In this document: positions 16,813-24,634 of the stretch, one piece after another
How the letters are laid out: every line of letters begins with the position of its first letter
How positions within the stretch are numbered: the first letter of the stretch is position 1
DNA from: JABMMZ01 sp964438995
Lineage (GTDB): Bacteria > Bacteroidota > Bacteroidia > NS11-12g > UBA955
Direction: 5' to 3'
Assembly: GCA_964438995.1 (NCBI GenBank)
Contig: CAYTMQ010000001.1
Location: 620,001-684,000 of the forward strand
Length of the DNA stretch: 64,000 nt
Translations under genes and position numbers: made by a program
Notes under the pieces: generated by a model
The model's input: only the letters and a program-made list of their open reading frames with translations
Database searches by the model: none
What the model was told of the DNA's origin: nothing

Positions 16813-17559
16813 TCACCCCGCAATCCAATGCCTAAATCTAGAGGCATTTTCCTGACTGATGATGATATCATCGTTGGTTTTTGGAACGACATCTAAGAGT
16901 ATTTTTCCTTTCGTGTGTGGCTTGAATCTGTCAATGGCCTTTATGTGGATGATGAATTGTCTATTAACTCTGAAAAATATTTTTTTGTCTAACATGTCCT
17001 CTAATTCACTTAAATTATAATCAGCTAAATATCGAGTACCATCATTTGTTACAATAAATGAATGCTTATTTTCAGATTGTATAAATGCAATTGTATTGGC
17101 ATCTAAGGCCATGTTGTATTGACCCTTATGAACAATTATTCTGTTCTTGATTTTATTGACAAATCCAGAGTAATCTGAAGAAATAGAATTGCTGTTAAAG
17201 TGGTCCTTGAAATGATGGTATTTATTTAGTGCATTTTTTAAATGGTCAATGTTAAGGGGTTTAACAATATAATCAATGCCATAGTGTTTAAACGCTTTCA
17301 TCAAATACTCGTCAAAGGCAGTTACAAACACAATGGGGCAATTCATATTACAATGATCAAAGATATCAAATGAAATACCATCGTTTAATTGGATGTCAAA
17401 AAATGCTAGATCTGCTGTATTACCTTGATTGATCCATTCGATGGTCTCGCTTGTGCTTCCAAATTCACCCACTATCGTATATTGAAAGTCGCACTTTCTA
17501 AGCAGACTTTTAAGGTGCTCACGTGCTATTTTTTCGTCCTCAACTATTAATATATTCAT
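16813..17559 (-). CDS. LytTR-type response regulator
   Basis: This 248-residue protein has a receiver domain at residues 1-120 (acidic pair VEDE, phospho-acceptor Asp55 in AFFDIQLNDG, conserved Lys in VKPLN) and a LytTR DNA-binding domain at about 140-247 (ENKHSFIVTNDGTRYLADYNLSELE, FRVNRQFIIHIKAID). The gene overlaps the kinase gene at 17540 by 20 nt, a normal layout for LytS/LytR pairs. LytTR proteins bind paired direct repeats about 21 bp apart. Nearby lipoprotein genes are plausible targets. Confidence 0.9.
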   Translation of the reverse strand: MNILIVEDEKIAREHLKSLLRKCDFQYTIVGEFGSTSETIEWINQGNTADLAFFDIQLNDGISFDIFDHCNMNCPIVFVTAFDEYLMKAFKHYGIDYIVKPLNIDHLKNALNKYHHFKDHFNSNSISSDYSGFVNKIKNRIIVHKGQYNMALDANTIAFIQSENKHSFIVTNDGTRYLADYNLSELEDMLDKKIFFRVNRQFIIHIKAIDRFKPHTKGKILLDVVPKTNDDIIISQENASRFRHWIAG

Positions 17560-18580
17560 GATTATTGGATATTAATAATGGTATTTTCACATAAAACCAG
17601 CCATCAACTACTTCATATACTATGCGTTTTTGGGATAGCAAAGAATAGCGTTTAATCAAATTTTCAAGTCCGATGCCTGTTGTTGTTCTTTGATTCGCAA
17701 TTTCATTGATTTTATTGGATACTACCAGTTCATCATTAGAGACACGAATATGGATGATTAAGTTGTCCTCAGAATTAAATTTATTGTGTTTTATGGCATT
17801 TTCAATGAGTATTTGTAATGAAATTGAAGGGATGATATAATTGTAATAGTCTATCACATTTGGATGGATGTTTAAAATAATATCATCACCAAATCTTAAA
17901 CGCATCAAATGGAAGTATTTTTGAGCAATTTCAATTTCTTGTTTCAAGAAGGCAAGTCCTTTGTTTCTGCTACTTAACACGTATTGGTACAATTCAGCTA
18001 AATTATGATTAAAGGTAGACGCTTTGTCTTTGTCTGTCTCAATTAGAAATCCAAGTGTATTTAACGAATTGAAGATAAAATGAGGATCTATTTGTGATTT
18101 TAAATTGTTCAATTCATTTTTAACCATAGTAAATTCAATCTCATCTGTATGTCGTTTTTCTTTGATGGTATTGACGATTAGCTCTTTTGTTTCGTGTACA
18201 TGAGAAATGAATAAAACTGTAATTATCATAATCAAAATAAAATTGATAACGTAAGGCCAGCTGATATCTATTTGAACAATAAATTTATACCAAGAAACAG
18301 TAAATATAAGTGTCATTATACCAGTAAAAAGCATATATGACAATAAAAGAGTAGAGAGTTTTCTGATAGGTTGTTCGGTCCAATTGAATTTATTGCCAAC
18401 ATGTTGCAATATCTTACTATTGCCAATCAAAAGTATTAAGTTTAAAACCGAGTAATAGAAGTATGAAATGAATAAGTATTTGTTGGGAGTCATCTCCATA
18501 CAAAGCAATCCTGCCGTATGTGGAATAAAAACTCCACCTAACAGAATTAACAAAGTCAGAAGTAAATACTTGTTTAGCAT
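17540..18580 (-). CDS. LytS-type sensor histidine kinase (His_kinase/HATPase)
   Basis: This 346-residue kinase has four membrane helices (about 5-28, 36-55, 75-98, 108-127) and no large periplasmic sensor. The phospho-acceptor box is QIDPHFIFNSLNTLGF (His167), followed by an N box ILIENAIKHN and a G box GIGLENL. It pairs with the overlapping LytTR regulator. The ATG is immediately preceded by a T run belonging to a strong hairpin terminator (18581-18618), so read-through from the lipoprotein gene should be limited and start accessibility may be affected. Confidence 0.9.
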   Translation of the reverse strand: MLNKYLLLTLLILLGGVFIPHTAGLLCMEMTPNKYLFISYFYYSVLNLILLIGNSKILQHVGNKFNWTEQPIRKLSTLLLSYMLFTGIMTLIFTVSWYKFIVQIDISWPYVINFILIMIITVLFISHVHETKELIVNTIKEKRHTDEIEFTMVKNELNNLKSQIDPHFIFNSLNTLGFLIETDKDKASTFNHNLAELYQYVLSSRNKGLAFLKQEIEIAQKYFHLMRLRFGDDIILNIHPNVIDYYNYIIPSISLQILIENAIKHNKFNSEDNLIIHIRVSNDELVVSNKINEIANQRTTTGIGLENLIKRYSLLSQKRIVYEVVDGWFYVKIPLLISNNHEYINS

Positions 18581-18618
18581 AAAAAAAGAGTTATTCTAGC
18601 TAGGTACTAGAATAACTC
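18581..18618 (-). terminator. Terminator directly abutting the kinase start codon
   Basis: On the minus strand a 12-bp stem GAGTTATTCTAG / CTAGAATAACTC is followed by seven Ts and then at once by the ATG at 18580. It terminates the lipoprotein transcript or acts as an attenuator. Confidence 0.8.
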
Positions 18619-18648
18619 AATAATAGATAATTTGATTAAATTTAGCAA

Positions 18649-19113
18649 TTATCTTTTTACATAATACAAGGTTAATTGGTAGCCTGAGCCAGACAGCATA
18701 ATGGTAAGTTTACTGTCAGTGAGTTCTTCAATTTGATAATCGTAACTGCCTATCGTTAATCTTGTTTCGCTGCTGTTAAATTTCCAATTGCCGCTCCCCG
18801 GACTGATTTGAGGGTCATTAGGGTTGCATTTAACTGCACCCATATCATATTCATAAGCACCACCTACTTTAAAAATTGTATAGTCGTCTTTTGAACATTC
18901 TTTTACTTGGTCCCAAACGCTTCCGTTAGGATCTCTAGCATCAATTTCTAGCCATTTACCAGTGGTAAGCATTTCGGTTAATGTTTTAGGTTTGTTGTTG
19001 GTGGTTGGGGTAACATTGTTGTCCTCTTTTTTGCAAGAAGTGATAGCGCTTAATAATGTGAAACACAGCAATGACATTAAGGTCATTTTTTTGATGTAAT
19101 TTTTTTGAATCAT
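18649..19113 (-). CDS. Lipocalin-like lipoprotein, paralogue A
   Basis: This 154-residue lipoprotein has lipobox AITSC (Cys27), a Thr/Asn/Lys-rich linker, and then a small beta-barrel-like domain (TGKWLEIDARDPNG, GNWKFNSSETRLTIG, YDYQIEELTDSKLTI) as in lipocalin-like families of Bacteroidota. It resembles the next gene upstream, including the N-terminal YIKK and the Cys position. A terminator lies between it and the downstream kinase gene. Ligand is unknown. Confidence 0.7.
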   Translation of the reverse strand: MIQKNYIKKMTLMSLLCFTLLSAITSCKKEDNNVTPTTNNKPKTLTEMLTTGKWLEIDARDPNGSVWDQVKECSKDDYTIFKVGGAYEYDMGAVKCNPNDPQISPGSGNWKFNSSETRLTIGSYDYQIEELTDSKLTIMLSGSGYQLTLYYVKR

Positions 19114-19189
19114 AAATCGTTATATTTTATTTGATAGCAAGACATTTCTATTGTTAGCTGCGATGCCTAAGAATTCTTGTTATTTAACT

Positions 19190-19214
19190 CAGTTGGGAAT
19201 TTTTAGTACTGAAA
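19190..19214. promoter_or_regulatory. Conserved upstream element A (shared by the two lipoprotein genes)
   Basis: GGAAT, ACTGAAA and TTTATAT blocks occur here with nearly the same spacing as at 19788-19811. Both copies lie about 80-115 nt upstream of a lipocalin-like lipoprotein start, so this may be a common regulator site. Confidence 0.3.
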
Positions 19215-19245
19215 CCTGTTTATATGAACTTAAAGTTAACTAATC

Positions 19246-19695
19246 TTAGTATGCTTTTAATGCCCAAGTAGCATTACCTCCTGTAAACGGACTTTTAAAT
19301 GTTACATTCATGGTTTTACTTGTCAAGTTTACGATGGCCCATGTGGTTTTATAACTAGGTGTATTTTTGTCTAATAGTACTTTTGTTTTTTGATCTATAA
19401 ACTCCCATGTTCCTTTATAGCCTGTTGTCACAAGAAGATAAGAGCCATCTTTGCTAATGTTTAGTTTCAATCCAACTGAACTTGGGTCGTTTGCCCCATT
19501 GTGAGTAGCCGCAACTACCTCCCAATTTCTAGATAAAGTGTCCTCTAAGGATACAACTGTAGTGTTTGGTTTAGTGTTGTTTGTGTTGGTGTTGGTACTT
19601 GGCTCCTCTTTTTTACAAGAGCTAATAGAAGAAAGAATGATGAAGAAAAATAGAGTCAATTCTGCGGTTTTTTTAATGTAATGTTTTTGTTTCAT
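19246..19695 (-). CDS. Lipocalin-like lipoprotein, paralogue B
   Basis: This 149-residue lipoprotein has lipobox SISSC at Cys27 followed by KKEE, and a Thr/Asn-rich linker. A lipocalin-like domain follows (RNWEVVAATHNGAND, LNISKDGSYLLVTTG, YKGTWEFIDQKTKVLLDK, ending NATWALKAY). The GTWEF...K.L sequence is the usual second half of this fold. It is a diverged tandem paralogue of the gene at 18649, both transcribed toward the LytS/LytTR pair. Its function is unknown. Confidence 0.7.
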   Translation of the reverse strand: MKQKHYIKKTAELTLFFFIILSSISSCKKEEPSTNTNTNNTKPNTTVVSLEDTLSRNWEVVAATHNGANDPSSVGLKLNISKDGSYLLVTTGYKGTWEFIDQKTKVLLDKNTPSYKTTWAIVNLTSKTMNVTFKSPFTGGNATWALKAY

Positions 19696-19787
19696 AAATG
19701 ATATTATTTTAAAATAGACTTCTTAATAGGTTTTTAAGGTGTCTTTAAATTCGTGTTTGGTGACTCAAGCAAGGAAATTCCATTCCG

Positions 19788-19811
19788 AACTGGAATATTT
19801 CACAACTGAAA
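19788..19811. promoter_or_regulatory. Conserved upstream element B
   Basis: Counterpart of the element at 19190-19214: GGAAT, then ACTGAAA, then TTTATAT a few bases later. Confidence 0.3.
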
Positions 19812-19826
19812 AAATCTTTATATAAA

Positions 19827-19856
19827 AAAAAGCCCCCAATTTCTTGGAGGCATATG
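19827..19856 (-). terminator. Terminator after the start-less gene remnant
   Basis: On the minus strand GCCTCCAA-GAAA-TTGGGGGC (one wobble) is followed by eight Ts. It lies about 15 nt beyond the stop of the remnant at 19869, which supports that remnant having once been a gene. Confidence 0.75.
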
Positions 19857-19868
19857 AATATTTTATGA

Positions 19869-20120
19869 CTATTTTATCGTTTGAATGTGAGTAGTTGAGC
19901 CTACCGCCGACCAACCACTGGGCAAAAAAGTTGTCGTTTCAAAACTTTTTAAATTAGTGACTTGGGCAGAGGCATTACTGCTAAATAAGATACAAGTGAG
20001 TGTTAAGTTAGTTAGGTTTAAATAGCGAGTAATTCTTGTATTATTAAAAGCGAATTTAACAAGATACTGGATATGTTGAATAAAATTTTTATTTATACTG
20101 TTGAATAGGCTAAAAATGAG
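19869..20120 (-). pseudogene. Start-less remnant of a secreted T9SS-type protein
   Basis: This 83-codon open frame has no ATG, GTG or TTG. It encodes what looks like a signal peptide (NLTNLTLTCILFSSNASAQ) and the first residues of a mature secreted protein (SFETTTFLPSGWSAVGS), a typical opening of large Bacteroidota exported proteins. A stop follows within 20 residues, then a terminator. The simplest reading is a gene whose interior was deleted, fusing its 5' part to its 3' end. It explains most of the 531-bp gap between 19695 and 20227. Confidence 0.5.
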
Positions 20121-20171
20121 CTAAGTGTGCTTAAAAAATACACTATCTAGAAGACTCTTAAACACAAAGGT

Positions 20172-20204
20172 TTTGCAATAATAAAAATTTAATAGATACA
20201 TTTG
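20172..20204 (+). promoter_or_regulatory. Promoter TTTG-N21-TACATTTG
   Basis: A -33 TTTG (20172-20175) and a -7 TACATTTG (20197-20204) with canonical spacing lie 22 nt before the ATG of the TPR kinase. Confidence 0.65.
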
Positions 20205-20226
20205 CCAGTACTAAAACCAATTAAAA

Positions 20227-22131
20227 ATGAAAATTACAAAGTTTTTATTTGTTGTTGTTTTTCTAAATGTCAATTTAAGTTTTGCTGTCAATATTGATAG
20301 CCTTAAATTATCTGGAAACAAACTAAAAGATACCGTACTAGTTGATCATTATTTCGATTTGGTAAAGTACTATTATCAAATGGAACCGCAACCCGATTCT
20401 ATGCTGAAATATGCTTTACTTTCTATCAATGCAGCCGAAAAAACCCAAAGTAAATCGAGGATATTAAAAGCCAGAAGAATTACCGGAATTAGCTATACAA
20501 CCAAGAAAGATATGGACATGGCTTTGAAGTATTACCTTGAGGTTTTAAACTTATCTAAACAATTTAAAATTAAAACAGAAACTGCAAGTGCTCTCAATAA
20601 TTTAGGTGGTTTTTATGGCAATCTCAATCAATATGATGAAGCGGCAAAGTACTTTATAGAAGCGGCAAAACTGCAAACAGAGTTGAAAGATTATGAAAGT
20701 GTTGTGAATTGTTACAACAATTTAAATGTTATTTTCTATAGTCAGAGGCAGTTTGATAAAGTGTTAGAGTACAATAAAAAAATAGTATCATTTATTCCAA
20801 AGCTGAGACAAGATAATAAAGTTGCTGCTTTAAGTGGATTGTATATCAACTTGTCAGAGTATTACATTGCAATAGGCAAAGAGCTAAAGCGGACATCCAT
20901 GATAGACAGTGGTTTTATGCTGGCAAAAGAATCAATTCAATACAGCAATGCCATCAATGCGCTCATCAATATTCAGAGCGCTTACTATGTGTATAGCGAG
21001 TATTATAATATTCAAGGTAATATTGATTCTTGTATTTATTATGCCAAAAAATCACTCTCTGAAAAGAAGTTTTTAAGTCAGGATAAAATCTTAAAACACT
21101 ACCATCCACTTATTGAATCGTATATCAAGTTAAAACAATTTGATGTTGCAAAAAGGATTTTAGATACCTGCAATATGTATCCAGCTAGCAAAACGCTTTC
21201 GAATCAATTTTTCTTATTAGAGCGTCAATGTTTGGTGGATGAGGGCTTAGGCGATTTCAAGTCGGCATATTTGAGTCATGTTAAGCTTATGGACTTGAAA
21301 GATTCTATGCGGAATCTTGAAGTCAATAAAAGGGTTAACGAACTTGAGACTAAGTATCAAACTGAAATAAAGGATGCTAAAATCAAAGAGCTTGCACAAA
21401 TTACAACCATTGATGCTTTGCAAATTCGTTTTCTGGTCATCAGTATCATTGCAATAGCCATAGTATTGCTTATTCTAATCGTGTTGTTTAGGCAAAGACA
21501 ATTGAAAAGCAAACATCAAATTATGGAAACGGAGCTGAGGTTAAACAGGGCGAGAATGGACCCACATTTTTTCTTCAACACACTGACTTCTCTTCAAACT
21601 TTGTCGATAGAAAATGATAGCAATACGCCAATTATGATCTCAAAATTTTCTAAGATGATGCGCAGAACATTAGAAAGTACATATGCAGATTTAATTTCTA
21701 TTGAAGATGAAACGGAATACATTGTTCAATATTTACAACTGCAACAAATGAGGTATCCCAATAAATTTGAATATGATGTGCAGGTAGATGAAACAATTGA
21801 TTCTACTAGTGTTTTGATGCCTAGTATGGTATTACAGCCATTTGTAGAGAATTCAATTGAACATGGTTTCAAAGCGATATCTTACAAAGGGAAAATCAGA
21901 ATTTCTATTTCAAACAATCATCAGAATTTACACATCATTGTGGCAGATAACGGTCAATTTACAAATTCTGAAAAAGATGGTAAGTATCCATCTAGAGCGA
22001 CACAGATTGTAAAAGACAGATTGTTTTTATTGGAAAAACAGAGAAAGAGTAAAGCCTTTTTTGAAGTGATGCAAGATGAAGAATTAAAAGGTTATAAAAT
22101 TTCTATAATATTGCCCTTGATTCAACAATGA
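20227..22131 (+). CDS. TPR-containing LytS-type sensor histidine kinase
   Basis: This 634-residue protein has a signal sequence, then a periplasmic region of tetratricopeptide repeats (about 40-370; for example SALNNLGGFYGNLNQYDEAAKYF), a coiled coil, and one membrane helix at about 400-420. A LytS-type kinase core follows, with ARMDPHFFFNTLTSLQTL (His447) and N box LQPFVENSIEHG. The membrane topology suggests sensing in the periplasm through TPRs. Its stop overlaps the response-regulator ATG (ATGA), so the pair is co-translated. Confidence 0.9.
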   Translation: MKITKFLFVVVFLNVNLSFAVNIDSLKLSGNKLKDTVLVDHYFDLVKYYYQMEPQPDSMLKYALLSINAAEKTQSKSRILKARRITGISYTTKKDMDMALKYYLEVLNLSKQFKIKTETASALNNLGGFYGNLNQYDEAAKYFIEAAKLQTELKDYESVVNCYNNLNVIFYSQRQFDKVLEYNKKIVSFIPKLRQDNKVAALSGLYINLSEYYIAIGKELKRTSMIDSGFMLAKESIQYSNAINALINIQSAYYVYSEYYNIQGNIDSCIYYAKKSLSEKKFLSQDKILKHYHPLIESYIKLKQFDVAKRILDTCNMYPASKTLSNQFFLLERQCLVDEGLGDFKSAYLSHVKLMDLKDSMRNLEVNKRVNELETKYQTEIKDAKIKELAQITTIDALQIRFLVISIIAIAIVLLILIVLFRQRQLKSKHQIMETELRLNRARMDPHFFFNTLTSLQTLSIENDSNTPIMISKFSKMMRRTLESTYADLISIEDETEYIVQYLQLQQMRYPNKFEYDVQVDETIDSTSVLMPSMVLQPFVENSIEHGFKAISYKGKIRISISNNHQNLHIIVADNGQFTNSEKDGKYPSRATQIVKDRLFLLEKQRKSKAFFEVMQDEELKGYKISIILPLIQQ

Positions 22132-22874
22132 AAATTTTAGTAGTAGATAACGAACCCAATATTTTGAAAGGCATAGTGAGTATGCTGGAGAAGTATTGTG
22201 AAGGTATCACCTCAATACATACTGCTACAAACATACCAGAAAGCATCAAAGCCATAAAAGAGATTCAACCTGAAATTGTGTTCATGGATGTAGAGTTAGA
22301 CGACGGACTAGGATTTGATATTATACATCAACTTGGAGAGATAAAGTTTCAGTTGATTTTTGTTACGGCATTCGATAAATATGCCATCAATGCTTTCAAG
22401 TTAAGTGCCATTGATTTTTTATTAAAGCCCGTAGATGTTGATGATTTGAAACTGGCATTTGATAAAGCCAAGACAGCCATTGAGTCAAAGAGTTTTCTCA
22501 ATCAATTTGAAGTGTTGAAGCAATCATTAAATAAGTTGAATAAGCACGATCAAAAAATTGTGTTGAAAGACAATAAGTCGCTGTATTTTGTAATGGTAGA
22601 CGATATTTACCACTGTGAGGCAGATGGGTCATATACCGTTTTTCATTTAAAGGACAATCAGACCATAACGGTGAGCAAACCCATCAAAGAGTATGAGTTG
22701 TTGTTAGAGCCTTTTGGATTTATAAGAACACACAATTCTCATCTTGTAAATACCGATAAAATAAGTCGCTTAGATAAAGCTGATGGGGGATTGTTGATAT
22801 TAGATAATCAACTAACTGTGCCAATTTCTCAGCGCAAATGGGAGCATATATTGTCGATATTGGACAAACAGTAA
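22128..22874 (+). CDS. LytTR-type response regulator
   Basis: This 248-residue protein has a receiver domain with Asp54 in IVFMDVELDDG, Thr in FVTAFDKYA and Lys in LLKPVDVDD. The C-terminal LytTR domain (about 145-247) contains IYHCEADGSYTVFHLKD and FIRTHNSHLVNTDKI. It overlaps the kinase gene by 4 nt. Three 21-bp direct repeats start at its stop codon and precede the next gene, which makes that gene a likely direct target. Confidence 0.9.
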   Translation: MKILVVDNEPNILKGIVSMLEKYCEGITSIHTATNIPESIKAIKEIQPEIVFMDVELDDGLGFDIIHQLGEIKFQLIFVTAFDKYAINAFKLSAIDFLLKPVDVDDLKLAFDKAKTAIESKSFLNQFEVLKQSLNKLNKHDQKIVLKDNKSLYFVMVDDIYHCEADGSYTVFHLKDNQTITVSKPIKEYELLLEPFGFIRTHNSHLVNTDKISRLDKADGGLLILDNQLTVPISQRKWEHILSILDKQ

Positions 22875-22934
22875 AATCACTTATAAAAGAAGTGGTATCA
22901 TTTATGAATAAAATGGTATCACTTATATAAAATC
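22872..22934 (+). promoter_or_regulatory. Three in-phase 21-bp direct repeats, candidate LytTR operator
   Basis: Units start at 22872, 22893 and 22914 and share T--.ATCA.TTAT..A..AA; the second and third both begin TGGTATCA. The 21-bp period equals two helical turns, the spacing LytTR dimers use. The block ends about 25 nt before a -7 box at 22959, an activator position. Confidence 0.6.
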
Positions 22935-22958
22935 ATCATATTGAAGTATAGTGCCATG

Positions 22959-22966
22959 TAGTTTTG
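22959..22966 (+). promoter_or_regulatory. -7 promoter box TAGTTTTG
   Basis: Exact TAnnTTTG without a good -33 element, 24 nt before ATG 22991. A promoter of this kind would depend on an activator such as the LytTR regulator. Confidence 0.5.
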
Positions 22967-22990
22967 TGAGTAGTTAAACTGCACAAAATC

Positions 22991-24607
22991 ATGAGATATA
23001 CACTTTACTTACTTCTATTTTTTAGTTGTTTTCTAGCCAACACATTACAAGCTCAGCAGAAATTATCTGGAGAAGGAGCAACCAATAAAAAGTATTTAGA
23101 TACTTACATGCGGAAACTTAAAACTCTGGATGCAACTAAGTACCCTGCACAATTTCAAACAGCATTAGACAACGCAAAACAGTATTTAGAAAAGTTAAAG
23201 AAATCAGATCCGACTTATGATGTATCAGACATCGAAAAAGAAATACAATCTTATACCAGTTCATCGTTAACTACAGCACCACAAGAAGGTAGTTATGATT
23301 ATTTATTGGTAAAGATAAATGCCTATAAGAAATTGTATGAATCGGAATATGATTTTATCCATTCTGCAAGGGGTGATCAGAATCCAGTACCAGTATCAGG
23401 AGCTCAATATTTGCAGATAGCTCAAGGTTTTGAAAAAATAAAAGTTGAGAAGGCTACATCAGATTATTTGTTAGCCAATCCAAACAAAAATAACGTTGAG
23501 TTATTTAAAAAAGATTTAGCGAATTACGAATCGTATATTAAGTATTCTGGGATATTGAAACATGCCACAAAATTGGCTCAAAATGCATACGAATTAAATG
23601 CCCAAAAGAACAATGTAAAAGCAATAGAAAGTGCTGAGAATGCACTTGGATATGTGAAAGGTGTTCTACTTTTATCGCCTGAGAATGCTGATGCTAAACA
23701 AACTTTAATAGTAGTTCAGAAGGCTTATGATGCGGTAGCATCAGAGTTAGGTAAGAACTTGTCAAGTAATTATCATAAATCTCACATCAATAGAATCGTA
23801 TTTAGCAAAAAACCTTTGGTAATTGGCTCAGAATCGGATGCGGATGTGTCAAGTTCTTTTAAATCTGATGAAACCATTTATGGTACAATTTATTTTAGCG
23901 ATAAATTGATAAACTTGTTGAGTACAGAAAATCAAGCAAAGTTTTTTATTGCTTTCTCAATCAATGGAGATGCCTGTCATTTCTACGAATCTCATGTTAC
24001 TGTAAACGAGGCTGACAAACAAAAATCCTATTTGCAATTTGCTATTGTGCCTGATGAGATGTATGATTTTGGGAAAGATGTATCAAATAAAAACAACACC
24101 ATTCGAGATTTTAATCAAACCATTGCTAAAAAAGCACCAATGACATTTAGGATAGGAATCAATGGGTCTTTGAGTAAGACCTCAGAAAACTTATATGGTG
24201 AATTTACATACGATTTAAGTTCTGGCCATTCGATGAGTGATAAGATAGTCAACAAGATTGACGAAATACAAACAGAGCAAGCAAGATTACCAAAGGCAAG
24301 AATGACAGACGCCAGTTTGTTGAGCAAAATGACGAGCTTGCTCAACGACAACACAACTGGTGCAAAATACAGCTTGGGTAGAATAGTTTCTACAGGGTGG
24401 AACATCAATAAAAACAGCTTAGGCGTAATAATTGATCGCTCTGTATCAGCATACTTTCTTGTAACATATCCTGACGGGCATTGCGAATATGCAGCCCATA
24501 CTTTCTCTCAGGAATATTCGGGAGGTGGAACTTATTCGACCAAGCTGACTGTCATTATTTCGCCATTTGATCATGGAAAAATGAAATGTGAGAACGCTAA
24601 CAAATAA
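22991..24607 (+). CDS. Secreted protein of unknown function downstream of LytTR repeats
   Basis: This 538-residue protein has a clear signal peptide (MRYTLYLLLFFSCFLANTLQAQ). The mature part begins with a helical, Lys-rich region (about 25-250, for example YLDTYMRKLKTLDATKYP and DNAKQYLEKLKKSD). A beta-rich half follows (about 265-520) with DETIYGTIYFSDKLINLL and FLVTYPDGHCEYAAHTFSQ. No sorting domain is visible at the C terminus, so it is probably periplasmic. I do not recognise the family. The LytTR-like repeats just upstream and the LamG gene 27 nt downstream suggest a regulated two-gene output operon. Confidence 0.75.
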   Translation: MRYTLYLLLFFSCFLANTLQAQQKLSGEGATNKKYLDTYMRKLKTLDATKYPAQFQTALDNAKQYLEKLKKSDPTYDVSDIEKEIQSYTSSSLTTAPQEGSYDYLLVKINAYKKLYESEYDFIHSARGDQNPVPVSGAQYLQIAQGFEKIKVEKATSDYLLANPNKNNVELFKKDLANYESYIKYSGILKHATKLAQNAYELNAQKNNVKAIESAENALGYVKGVLLLSPENADAKQTLIVVQKAYDAVASELGKNLSSNYHKSHINRIVFSKKPLVIGSESDADVSSSFKSDETIYGTIYFSDKLINLLSTENQAKFFIAFSINGDACHFYESHVTVNEADKQKSYLQFAIVPDEMYDFGKDVSNKNNTIRDFNQTIAKKAPMTFRIGINGSLSKTSENLYGEFTYDLSSGHSMSDKIVNKIDEIQTEQARLPKARMTDASLLSKMTSLLNDNTTGAKYSLGRIVSTGWNINKNSLGVIIDRSVSAYFLVTYPDGHCEYAAHTFSQEYSGGGTYSTKLTVIISPFDHGKMKCENANK

Positions 24608-24631
24608 TACAATATACAATATACAATATAC
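24604..24631. repeat. Heptamer tandem repeat (AATATAC)
   Basis: Three perfect AATATAC units preceded by one imperfect unit fill the 27-nt gap before the LamG gene, across its ribosome-binding region. Copy-number change could alter translation. Confidence 0.7.
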
Positions 24632-24634
24632 AAC

